Source: JASFUX01 sp050050115 (GTDB taxonomy: Bacteria; Pseudomonadota; Alphaproteobacteria; Caulobacterales; Maricaulaceae). From it: 11,427 bases of DNA. A program made the position numbers and the translations under genes. The DNA is taken from assembly GCA_050050115.1 (NCBI GenBank), contig JASFUX010000102.1, positions 1-11,427 of the forward strand, written 5' to 3'. Below are positions 1-6,151 of this stretch, piece by piece; the first letter of the stretch is position 1, and the number at the start of each line of letters is the position of its first letter. Under the pieces are notes generated by a model, which saw only the letters and a program-made list of their open reading frames with translations, made no database searches and had not been told where the DNA came from.

Positions 1-346
1 GGACGTAGCTGCGCGTCGCATCCGAGGCGATCACCTGAGGGGCGAGATATTCTTCAGCATGCGCGGCATAGTGCTCGGCGCACCAGGCGGCCTTTTCGAC
101 CTCGCCGCGCGCTTCACGGATCGGCTCGCCCATCTCCTCGGTCATGATCGGCGCGAGCGTGGAGACGTTCTCGCGCATATGCGTAGCCACGGCGCGCAAC
201 AGCTCGGCGCGCTCATCGAAGCTGGTGCGCCGCCAGGACTCAAAGGCGCTTGCGGCCTGAGCCAGCTTGCGCTCGACGACGCTGTCGTAGTCCGCGTTGA
301 CCTCGCGAACGATCTCGCCGGTCGTGGGGCTGACGGCTGTGAGCAT
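1..346 (-). CDS. doeC: Aldehyde dehydrogenase (succinate/aspartate semialdehyde dehydrogenase type), 5' part only
   Basis: This is the first 115 codons of an NAD(P)-dependent aldehyde dehydrogenase; the rest lies beyond the left edge. The visible part has the N-terminal layout of Sad/GabD-type enzymes: SPTTGEIV near residue 6, an AAxAFxxWR stretch around 31-39, then a helix with the MTEEMGEPIREARGEV block around 77-92, which matches the 'MTxEMGKPxxxAxxEV' block of the family. The nucleotide-binding site and catalytic Cys and Glu are outside the window. The ATG has a strong Shine-Dalgarno (AAAGGAG) a few bases upstream and lies 27 bp after the stop of the ectoine hydrolase gene. From family knowledge, such an enzyme in an ectoine operon (DoeC, or Ssd in Ruegeria) oxidises aspartate semialdehyde to aspartate, the last step. 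The exact substrate is inferred from context; general succinate-semialdehyde oxidation is the alternative. Confidence 0.85.
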   Translation of the reverse strand, partial: MLTAVSPTTGEIVREVNADYDSVVERKLAQAASAFESWRRTSFDERAELLRAVATHMRENVSTLAPIMTEEMGEPIREARGEVEKAAWCAEHYAAHAEEYLAPQVIASDATRSYV

Positions 347-373
347 GCCTCTCCTTTCGGTCATTGAACGCGG

Positions 374-1624
374 CTACTCGGCGGCGACGTCGATTTCGTC
401 CGGGCCCGGCTTTTTCTTGGACGAGGGCTCCGAATCCTTGGGCGACAGCTCGGCCGGGGCGTCGAGGTTGCTGGTGATCTCGCGCTCGAGCGTGAAGAAG
501 GATTTGCACCCGTCGGCGGTGACGTAAATCGTGTCGGAAATGCCGACGGTCTTGTCGCCGTCCACGCCCCAGACCCAGGGGATGAGGTGGATCGTCATCC
601 ACTCCTTCAAGGTGCGCGAGTCGCCTTGCATGAGAGAGAGCATGTAGCCCTCGTCCCAGCTCGGCGGAAAGGCGATGCCGATCGAGTAGCCCGAGCGCGT
701 GATCAGCTGGCCGCCGTGCTCGCCCGCGGTGATGATCGAGCGAACGATGTTGTCCGCGTCCGACACCGTGAGACCCGGGCGGATCGCGTTCTCAACTTCC
801 TCAAGGGCTTCGATCATGCACGCCTCGGCGTCCTTCATCGTCGGCGACAGCTCGCCGAGCACGACCGTGCGCATCATCGCGGTGTGGTAGCGCCGATAGC
901 AGCCGCCGACTTCGATGAACACGTGATCGCCGGGCTGAACGACCCGGCCTTCCCAGGTCGCGTGTCCGATCATCGAGCGCGGACCGGAGACGACATAAGG
1001 CATGACCGCGGGCGGCTCGCCGCCGGCGAGGAACATCGCCTCGCTGATCGCGCCGCCGATCTCGTTCTCGGTGACGCCGGGGACGCACGCGTTGATGCCT
1101 GCGCGCATGCCCGCCTCGGTCGCCGCGGCCGCTTTGCGCATCGCTTCGATCTCGACGGCCGACTTGGTGATCCGGCCCTCTTCGACGATGCCGAAGCAGT
1201 CGATCAATCGCCCGCGCGTATAGGCTGTGCGCACGCGATCCTGCTGGTAGGCGGGGAAGAAGTAGCTGTTGCGCTCATAGCCGATCGACGCGCTCGAAAG
1301 ACCGAACTCGCGCAGGCTCTCGATGAGCTGCTGGATCGCGTCGCCGTTGTCGGGATAGGGCCGCGTCGTGTCGACCCAGGTGCGCGCATAGACGTTCGAC
1401 GCCTCGAGGTTCCGCGTGATCATGAAGCATTCGCCGTCGAGCGGCACCACCAGCGCCTGGAAGAACGAGTACCCCGTCGTCTGATAGTCGGTGAGGTACA
1501 TGATGTTCTCAGGGTCGGTGATGATCACGGCGTCGAGAAGCCGCTCTTTCATCCGTGTTCGGAGTTCGCCGATCCGGCGTTCGTACTCCTCGAACGGGAA
1601 CGTCATGTCGTCGCGCTGTTTCAT
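374..1624 (-). CDS. doeA: Ectoine hydrolase, M24/creatinase fold (DoeA/EutD)
   Basis: The product is a 416-residue protein of the M24 (pita-bread) superfamily, best matched to DoeA/EutD, which opens the ectoine ring to N-acetyl-2,4-diaminobutyrate in the cytoplasm. Residues about 10-150 form the creatinase-type N-terminal domain (DAVIITDPENIMYLTDYQ at 31-48). Residues about 155-385 are the catalytic domain (GHATWEGRVVQPGDHVFIEVGG near 220-241, YHTAMMRT at 246-253). The five metal ligands of M24 metallopeptidases are all replaced: E238, A249, Y313, I348 and S363 stand where Asp, Asp, His, Glu and Glu would be. This fits a metal-free creatinase-like hydrolase rather than a peptidase. A charged tail of about 33 residues follows the fold. 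The ATG overlaps the upstream aminotransferase stop as ATGA, suggesting translational coupling, with a weak AAGG upstream; Met7 is an alternative start. Family assignment is firm; the substrate rests on family plus operon context. Confidence 0.9.
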   Translation of the reverse strand: MKQRDDMTFPFEEYERRIGELRTRMKERLLDAVIITDPENIMYLTDYQTTGYSFFQALVVPLDGECFMITRNLEASNVYARTWVDTTRPYPDNGDAIQQLIESLREFGLSSASIGYERNSYFFPAYQQDRVRTAYTRGRLIDCFGIVEEGRITKSAVEIEAMRKAAAATEAGMRAGINACVPGVTENEIGGAISEAMFLAGGEPPAVMPYVVSGPRSMIGHATWEGRVVQPGDHVFIEVGGCYRRYHTAMMRTVVLGELSPTMKDAEACMIEALEEVENAIRPGLTVSDADNIVRSIITAGEHGGQLITRSGYSIGIAFPPSWDEGYMLSLMQGDSRTLKEWMTIHLIPWVWGVDGDKTVGISDTIYVTADGCKSFFTLEREITSNLDAPAELSPKDSEPSSKKKPGPDEIDVAAE

Positions 1625-2856
1625 GCCGCCTTCGCAATCGTCGTGGTGGACGCTTCAAGGATGCCGAGTCCTTCGTCGAGGTCGGCGTCGGGTATCGTCA
1701 GCGGCGGGATGAGCTTCAACACCCGTCCTTCGGTGCCGCATCCGGCGATCAGAAGACCGCCCTCGAAACAGCGCGCCACGATCTCCTTAGCGAGGCCGCC
1801 GTCGCCGGTGTCGAGGCCTTGGATCATGCCGCGGCCGCGGACCTCGAAGCCCCGCCCGTCGCAACGCGCCGCCAGCGCTTCGAGCCGCTCACGCATCTGC
1901 GCGCCCTTGGCCTTGACCTCGTTCATGAAGTCCTCGCCCTCGAAGTAGCGCAGCGCCTCGCGGCCGGCGACGAAGGAGATGCCCTGGCCGCGGAAGGTCC
2001 CGGTGTGCTCGCCCGGCGACCAGTGCTTGTCATGCTCGGGCTTGATCAGGTTCATCGCCAGCGGCGTGCCAAAGCCGCCGATCCCCTTCGCCAGAGTGAC
2101 GACGTCGGGGTCGAGGTCGAGCCCGTCGAAGCTGAAGTAAGAGCCGGTCCGTCCGCATCCGGCCTGGATGTCGTCGATAAGGAAGAGCGCGCCCTGCTCG
2201 CGCGCGAAGGCGCGGAGGTCCTTGAGCCAGGCTTCGGACGGCACGTTGACTCCGCCCTCGGCCTGGAGCGTCTCGAGAAGAATCCCGGCCGGCGGCTCGT
2301 AGCCCGAAGAGGCGTCGGCGAACGCTTCGCGCAGGACGTCGACAGGCTGCTCGTAAGGAATGCGCAGGACGTTCTCGAGCGGCACGCCCGCCGCACCGCG
2401 AAAATACGAATTGGCCGTGCACGCTAGCGAGCCGAGCGTCATGCCGTGAAAGCCGTGAGTGAAAGCGATCACCGTACGCCGGCCCGTGACACGCCGCGCG
2501 ATTTTCAAAGACGCCTCGACCGCATTGGTGCCGGTCGGCCCAGTAAACTGCAGCTTGTGATTCATGCCCCGTGGACGGAGGATCGTATCGACGAAAGCTT
2601 CAATGAACTCGCGCTTGACGGTCGTCGCCATGTCGAGGCTGTGCGCCAATCCGTCCGCTTCAATGAACTTGATGATCGCGGCCTTCATCGCTTCGTTGTT
2701 GTGCCCAAAATTCAAGACGCCGGCGCCGCCGAAGAAGTCGATGTAGCTGCGTCCCTTTTCATCGACTTGGCGTGCGTTCGAGGCGGACTTGAACACCGTC
2801 GGATAGGTGCGGCAGTAGCCGCGCACGTCCGATTCCCAGGTTTCAAACACGTCCAT
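1621..2856 (-). CDS. doeD: Class III aminotransferase, EctB-like; diaminobutyrate to aspartate semialdehyde (DoeD role)
   Basis: This is a 411-residue PLP-dependent fold-type I, class III aminotransferase. It closely resembles EctB (diaminobutyrate-2-oxoglutarate transaminase) along its length: FETWESDVRGYCRTYPTVF at the N-terminus, GAGVLNFGHNN at 45-54, GPTGTNAVEAS at 106-116, GFHGMTLGSLA at 135-145, IDDIQAGCGRTG at 227-238, the Schiff-base lysine K257 in LAKGIGG, and GTFRG at 286-290. The end, LIPPLTIPDADLDEGLGILE, also follows EctB. D228 is the likely PLP-nitrogen contact. EctB normally makes diaminobutyrate for ectoine synthesis, but the reaction is reversible. Sitting between a deacetylase and an ectoine hydrolase, this copy most likely runs as DoeD/Atf, converting diaminobutyrate plus 2-oxoglutarate to aspartate semialdehyde plus glutamate. 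A strong AAAGGAG lies 6 bases before the ATG, 21 bp after the upstream gene. Its stop overlaps the doeA start by 4 bp. Confidence 0.88.
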   Translation of the reverse strand: MDVFETWESDVRGYCRTYPTVFKSASNARQVDEKGRSYIDFFGGAGVLNFGHNNEAMKAAIIKFIEADGLAHSLDMATTVKREFIEAFVDTILRPRGMNHKLQFTGPTGTNAVEASLKIARRVTGRRTVIAFTHGFHGMTLGSLACTANSYFRGAAGVPLENVLRIPYEQPVDVLREAFADASSGYEPPAGILLETLQAEGGVNVPSEAWLKDLRAFAREQGALFLIDDIQAGCGRTGSYFSFDGLDLDPDVVTLAKGIGGFGTPLAMNLIKPEHDKHWSPGEHTGTFRGQGISFVAGREALRYFEGEDFMNEVKAKGAQMRERLEALAARCDGRGFEVRGRGMIQGLDTGDGGLAKEIVARCFEGGLLIAGCGTEGRVLKLIPPLTIPDADLDEGLGILEASTTTIAKAA

Positions 2857-2877
2857 GATCGTCTCCTTTGCGACGGC

Positions 2878-4089
2878 TTAGGAGCCTGCATTGGCGGCGG
2901 GCGGCGGCGCGCCAGCGAGCGCGGCATAGAGCCGGGTCACCGGAGCGATGAGTTGGTCGTTGAAGTCGTAGCGGGGGCTGTGGCAGGGCTCGTCGTCGCC
3001 CGCGCCGCGCCCCGCCCCGATGAGCGCGAAAGCGCCGGGGATCTCTTGGAGGTAGTAGCTGAAATCCTCCGAAGCCATGATCGGGACGGGCGTATCCGCA
3101 TCGAGCCAGTCAGCGCCCAACACGTCGGCGAGCGAGGCGCGCATCCGTTCGGCTTCATGCGGATGGTTCACCGTCGCGCCGTAACGCGGAAACGTCTCGA
3201 CCTGCGCGTCAACCCCATAGCCGGCCGCCGTCGACTGAGCGATCTCGGCGATGGCGCGCAGCACGCGGTCGCGATCCTCCGCATGCGCGACCCTGATTGA
3301 TCCTTCGAGCACGGCGTCCTCGGGAATGACGGTGACGGCGCTGCGCGCGTCTATCGACGTGACCGAGACGACCGCGGCGTGCTGGGGCGCGAGCCGCCGG
3401 CTGACGATCTGCTGCAGCGCCAGAGTGACGGCCGAAGCGGCGAGCACCGGATCGCGAGCGGACTCTGGCTGGCTCGAATGACCGCCGGCGCCTTTGAGCG
3501 CTATGCGGAACGTCGCGTTGCCGGCCATCACCGGCCCGTCGGGACAGACCGCCCGCCCGAACGGGATCGCCGGCCAGTTGTGCCAGCCGTATATCGCCTC
3601 GACGCCCTCAAGCGCGCCCTCCTCGATCATGCGTTTGGCGCCGTGCCCGCCTTCCTCGGCGGGCTGGAAGAGCAGCGTGACAGGTCCGGGCAAATCGCGC
3701 TCATGCCGCTTGAGCCAGGTCGCCGCCGCCATCAGGGTCGCGGCGTGACCGTCGTGACCGCAGGCGTGCATGCAGCCCTCGCGCGATGAGGCCCACTCGG
3801 CGCCCGTTTGCTCAACGATCGGCAGAGCATCGATGTCGGCGCGCAGCGCGATCGACCGGCCCGGCGCGTCGGGCGCGAGCCTCGCAACCGTTCCGGTCTC
3901 CGCGCAGGCGCGCCAGGGCGCGCCGATCTCGTCGAGCCGCCGGCGTATCTCCTCGGCCGCTTCGATCTCGCGCCAGGTCAGCTCAGGATTGCGATGAAGA
4001 TCGCGGCGAAACTCCACAGCCGCATCGACGAGACCATGCCAATCCAGATCGGCCTGGGCGAACGCGCTCGGCGTCTGAGGTGCTGTCAT
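2878..4089 (-). CDS. doeB2: M20 family amidohydrolase, probable N-acetyl-diaminobutyrate deacetylase (DoeB2-type)
   Basis: This 403-residue zinc-dependent amidohydrolase belongs to the M20D group (hippurate and IAA-amino-acid hydrolases). It shows DIDALP at 85-90, the C110-x-H112 metal pair in MHACGHDGH, PAEEGGHG with E145 as catalytic base and E146 as ligand, H170 in GWHNWP, and H370 near the C-terminus in CHSPRYDFND. These five ligands have the same spacing (2, 36, 60, 260) as I recall for plant ILL2. The dimerisation (lid) domain lies around residues 185-300, with GGHSSQP at 202-208. In this operon it would remove the acetyl group from N-acetyl-diaminobutyrate released by DoeA. Many ectoine users employ EutE/DoeB, of the aspartoacylase family, for that step; here the M20 type takes its place. 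It is the first gene of the operon. No clear Shine-Dalgarno precedes the ATG. General N-acyl-amino-acid hydrolase is the fallback annotation. Confidence 0.85.
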   Translation of the reverse strand: MTAPQTPSAFAQADLDWHGLVDAAVEFRRDLHRNPELTWREIEAAEEIRRRLDEIGAPWRACAETGTVARLAPDAPGRSIALRADIDALPIVEQTGAEWASSREGCMHACGHDGHAATLMAAATWLKRHERDLPGPVTLLFQPAEEGGHGAKRMIEEGALEGVEAIYGWHNWPAIPFGRAVCPDGPVMAGNATFRIALKGAGGHSSQPESARDPVLAASAVTLALQQIVSRRLAPQHAAVVSVTSIDARSAVTVIPEDAVLEGSIRVAHAEDRDRVLRAIAEIAQSTAAGYGVDAQVETFPRYGATVNHPHEAERMRASLADVLGADWLDADTPVPIMASEDFSYYLQEIPGAFALIGAGRGAGDDEPCHSPRYDFNDQLIAPVTRLYAALAGAPPPAANAGS

Positions 4090-4408
4090 GTTGGCAGACT
4101 AATGGTCGTCGCGGTCCGGGCACAACCGCAAGAGCGCGGTTTAACGCCCTCGGCGCGCGCCAAAGGTTAAACGACCGGAAACGGTTCACAGCGCTTTGGC
4201 GGCAATACGTCTCCACCTGCGCACTATTTGAGCTGTATACGCATCATAAAAGAACCTTACTCGCGGCGACGCGCCGCGCATGTCCGCGCCTCTTGATAAT
4301 GAGGAAGGATCGGTCTTCTGGTAGATCGACACTGGCGGGTCTTGCCGGGTTCCGCCGCGATTTCTTGTGCGACTGGGTTCATCGCCAGCGACGAGACCAG
4401 GAGAGAAG
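4090..4408. other. 319-bp intergenic region between divergent genes
   Basis: No convincing gene is present. The gap must hold the promoter of the leftward ectoine operon and that of the rightward membrane-protein gene. Visible elements are an inverted repeat at 4139-4172, an AT-richer patch at about 4222-4258 that includes the palindrome GTATAC, a 7-bp GC hairpin at 4262-4278 (CGCGGCG-ACG-CGCCGCG), and a GATAAT hexamer at 4295-4300 that could be a plus-strand -10 box, though no good -35 box lies 16-18 bp upstream. Reading frames across it are short and lack ribosome binding sites. Confidence 0.6.
4139..4172. promoter_or_regulatory. Inverted repeat upstream of the ectoine operon, candidate operator
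   Basis: GTTTAAC at 4139-4145 is the exact reverse complement of GTTAAAC at 4166-4172, with 20 bp between. The pair lies about 50-83 bp upstream of the doeB2 start, a fitting place for a regulator of the leftward operon. The AT-rich arms stand out in GC-rich surroundings. No regulator gene is in the window, so the binding protein is unknown. Seven-base arms could arise by chance. Confidence 0.3.
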
Positions 4409-5077
4409 ATGCTTCGATTGCTGTTGATGGCGGCGGCGGCGATTGGCGGAGGCATCGCCTTTGGCCGCAAGGCGATCGACCGCACGGTTGAGAAACGCGT
4501 TTCCGAAGCGGTCGAGATCGCTCAGGCGAACGCCATCGCCGAGCTTGACCGGGCGATCCGCGACATCGTCGCCGAACGGCTGACCAATCTCGGACTCAAT
4601 CTCGTCTTCAAAGCGACGCTGATCGCCGCGGCCTACGCGCTGTTCGCAACCGGGGAGCTGACCGCGACAGGCTTTCGCATCGTGACGAGCGCGTTCATCG
4701 CGGCCTTCGTCTTGCGCGACATCGTGCGCACGGCGCCCTACGCCGCGCCGGCGCTGCGGCTGGCGCGGCAATCAGGCTGGAGCCCGCGGCGCGCGCTCAA
4801 GGCCTTCGTCGTCGGGGTCGTTTTCGAGCGCGCCTACGCCGAGGCCTTGGCCGCGACGACGCGCGGCCCGCATCGGTTCTGGATCGCCTTGTCAAACTAT
4901 CGAGAGCAGAGCATTTCGCACGAAGTCGCCAAGACGGTCTCGGAAGTGGCCTACGACACCAGCTTCGCCCGCGCCCGTACTCTGTTCGTGATCTCCGCCC
5001 TCACCGCCGCCGCGATGCTCGCCGCCTACGCCGGCTTCGCCGCGCTCGCGTTCTTTTTGGTTCAGAACGGCGCGTAG
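4409..5077 (+). CDS. Uncharacterised membrane protein
   Basis: I do not recognise this 222-residue protein. It begins with a hydrophobic stretch (residues 2-18, then Arg/Lys) that may be a membrane anchor. A charged helical segment at about 20-60 follows (KAIDRTVEKRVSEAVEIAQ and similar), which could be a coiled coil or amphipathic helix. Further hydrophobic segments lie at about 62-81, 88-103 and 191-217. The middle, 120-185, is polar and basic, with WSPRRALKAF and a GPHRFWIALSNYREQ stretch. Ala and Arg are abundant. The ATG at 4409 is chosen because AGGAGAG sits a few bases before it; a GTG at 4367 in the same frame has no such site. The gene is divergent from the ectoine operon and followed by a terminator-like hairpin, so it may be a single-gene transcript. 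No function is inferred. Confidence 0.75.
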   Translation: MLRLLLMAAAAIGGGIAFGRKAIDRTVEKRVSEAVEIAQANAIAELDRAIRDIVAERLTNLGLNLVFKATLIAAAYALFATGELTATGFRIVTSAFIAAFVLRDIVRTAPYAAPALRLARQSGWSPRRALKAFVVGVVFERAYAEALAATTRGPHRFWIALSNYREQSISHEVAKTVSEVAYDTSFARARTLFVISALTAAAMLAAYAGFAALAFFLVQNGA

Positions 5078-5099
5078 CGCCAAGGCGACACGGCGCTTT
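5076..5099 (+). terminator. Terminator-like hairpin after the membrane-protein gene
   Basis: AGCGCC (5076-5081) and GGCGCT (5092-5097) pair perfectly around a 10-nt loop, followed only by a short TT. The hairpin begins at the stop codon of the 4409-5077 gene. The short T run makes it a weak intrinsic terminator. It overlaps the TTG at 5098, which argues against that codon as the start of the next gene. Confidence 0.4.
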
Positions 5100-5114
5100 G
5101 AACGCGGCGCCAAT

Positions 5115-5135
5115 CCCTGTAGTTACACTTCAAGG
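5115..5135. promoter_or_regulatory. Imperfect dyad upstream of the CDF gene, possible operator
   Basis: CCCTGTAG (5115-5122) and CTTCAAGG (5128-5135) form an imperfect inverted repeat, 6 of 8 pairs, around TTACA. The shape recalls operators of MerR-family metal sensors such as CadR and ZntR. However, the expected -35 and -10 hexamers with a 19-bp spacer are not convincing here. A weak alternative promoter is TTGAAC at 5098-5103 with TAGTTA at 5120-5125. Regulation by metal is only a suggestion. Confidence 0.25.
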
Positions 5136-5211
5136 TGCGTCACGCTCTCTTGGGGATACTGCGGGCAAGACGCCTCCCAGTCGGGTCGACGTCCACCTAA
5201 GAGGCGACAAG

Positions 5212-6126
5212 TTGAGCGGCGATCACGCCCACGTCCACGCTGGAAGCGAGACGCGCGTCGCGATCGCGGCGGCGCTGACCGGAAGCTTCATGCTCGCCGA
5301 GGTGGCCGGCGGGATCATCTCCGGCTCGCTGGCGCTGCTGGCGGACGCGGGCCACATGCTGACCGACTTCGCCAGCCTCGTGCTCGCCTGGCTCGGGTTC
5401 CGCCTCGCGCGCCAGCCCGCAGACGAACAGCGCACCTACGGCTTTCACCGCTTCTCCGTGCTCGCCGCCTTCGTCAACGGGATCGCGCTTTTCGCCATCG
5501 CCGCCTGGATCGTGATCGAAGCGGTCCGCCGCCTGCGCGAACCGCCCGAAGTTCTCGGCGGCCTGATGCTCGCCGTCGCCGCCGCGGGCCTCGTCGTCAA
5601 CGTGCTCGCCTTCCTCACGCTTCAGGGCGGTGACAAGACTAGCCTCAACATCCGCGCCGCGACGCTTCACGTCGCCGGCGATCTTCTGGGCTCTCTCGCG
5701 GCGATCGCGGCTGCGTTGGTCATCATCGCGACAGGTTGGCGCCCCGCCGACCCAATCCTGTCGATCCTCGTCGCCTTGATCATCCTCCGCGCGGCCTGGA
5801 GCGTGGTGAAGGACGCCGGCCGCATCTTGATGGAGGCCGCGCCCAAAGACTTCGATCGCCAAGCTGTCATCGAGCGACTGCTGGAGATCAGCGGCGTCAC
5901 CGCAATCGAGCACGTCCACGTCTGGGCGATCTCAGAGACGCGTCACATGGCGACATTGGAGGCGCATGTCGATGAACGCGGCGATCCTTTATCGATCAGT
6001 AAGAAGATCAAACACATTTTGCACGATGAGTTCTCGATCGGCCATGCGACGGTCGAGACGATGCGAGCGGCGCCCGGCGAGCCCGCGTCAGGTTGCATCG
6101 ATCACGGCGCGCAAAAGCACTCCTGA
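5212..6126 (+). CDS. Cation diffusion facilitator, Zn/Cd/Co efflux (CzcD/ZitB type)
   Basis: This inner-membrane antiporter is expected to expel Zn2+ (perhaps also Cd2+ or Co2+) in exchange for protons. The 304-residue protein starts with a short His-containing segment (SGDHAHVHAG) and then six predicted membrane helices. The transport site is the HD-HD tetrad typical of zinc CDFs: H48 and D52 in ADAGHMLTD (helix 2), H153 and D157 in HVAGD (helix 5). A cytoplasmic C-terminal domain follows (residues about 210-290, EHVHVWAISE and GHATVET). The His-rich loop between helices 4 and 5 seen in many CzcD proteins is absent (LQGGDKTSLN). I chose the TTG at 5212, preceded by AGAGG with 7-bp spacing, because the protein then begins as family members do. 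The in-frame TTG at 5098 would add 38 residues unlike the family and overlaps a hairpin. Confidence 0.88.
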   Translation: MSGDHAHVHAGSETRVAIAAALTGSFMLAEVAGGIISGSLALLADAGHMLTDFASLVLAWLGFRLARQPADEQRTYGFHRFSVLAAFVNGIALFAIAAWIVIEAVRRLREPPEVLGGLMLAVAAAGLVVNVLAFLTLQGGDKTSLNIRAATLHVAGDLLGSLAAIAAALVIIATGWRPADPILSILVALIILRAAWSVVKDAGRILMEAAPKDFDRQAVIERLLEISGVTAIEHVHVWAISETRHMATLEAHVDERGDPLSISKKIKHILHDEFSIGHATVETMRAAPGEPASGCIDHGAQKHS

Positions 6127-6151
6127 GCGCCGAGACGCGGCGCGTCAGCGC
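6127..6151. terminator. Hairpin between convergent genes, possible bidirectional terminator
   Basis: GACGCG (6134-6139) and CGCGTC (6141-6146) form a perfect inverted repeat with one base between. They are flanked by GCGC (6127-6130) and GCGC (6148-6151), which can extend the stem past a small internal loop. It fills the 18-bp gap between the CDF stop and the esterase stop and runs into the esterase stop codon. Neither side has a T tract, so intrinsic termination is doubtful. Confidence 0.3.

Noticed and set aside
587..1948. Plus-strand open frame of 453 codons opposite doeA
   Set aside because: Its translation is rich in Arg, Ala, Asp and His with no family resemblance, as expected from the antisense of a GC-rich gene. 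doeA and doeD on the other strand have full homology signals.
2597..2669. 13-bp direct repeat GCTTCAATGAACT at 2597-2609 and 2657-2669
   Set aside because: Both copies encode the same four residues (FIEA) inside doeD in the same frame. Shared codon use explains the repeat.
1621..2856. Annotating the aminotransferase as biosynthetic EctB of an ectABC operon
   Set aside because: No ectA acetyltransferase or ectC synthase is adjacent. Flanking genes are hydrolytic and degradative, so the catabolic role is preferred despite sequence resemblance.
2446..3300. Plus-strand open frame spanning doeD and doeB2
   Set aside because: It crosses two well-supported minus-strand genes and their ribosome binding site; composition is that of antisense sequence.
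5197..5919. Minus-strand open frame of 240 codons opposite the CDF gene
   Set aside because: It is Asp/Gly/Glu/Arg-biased antisense. The plus strand has the HD-HD metal site and six helices.
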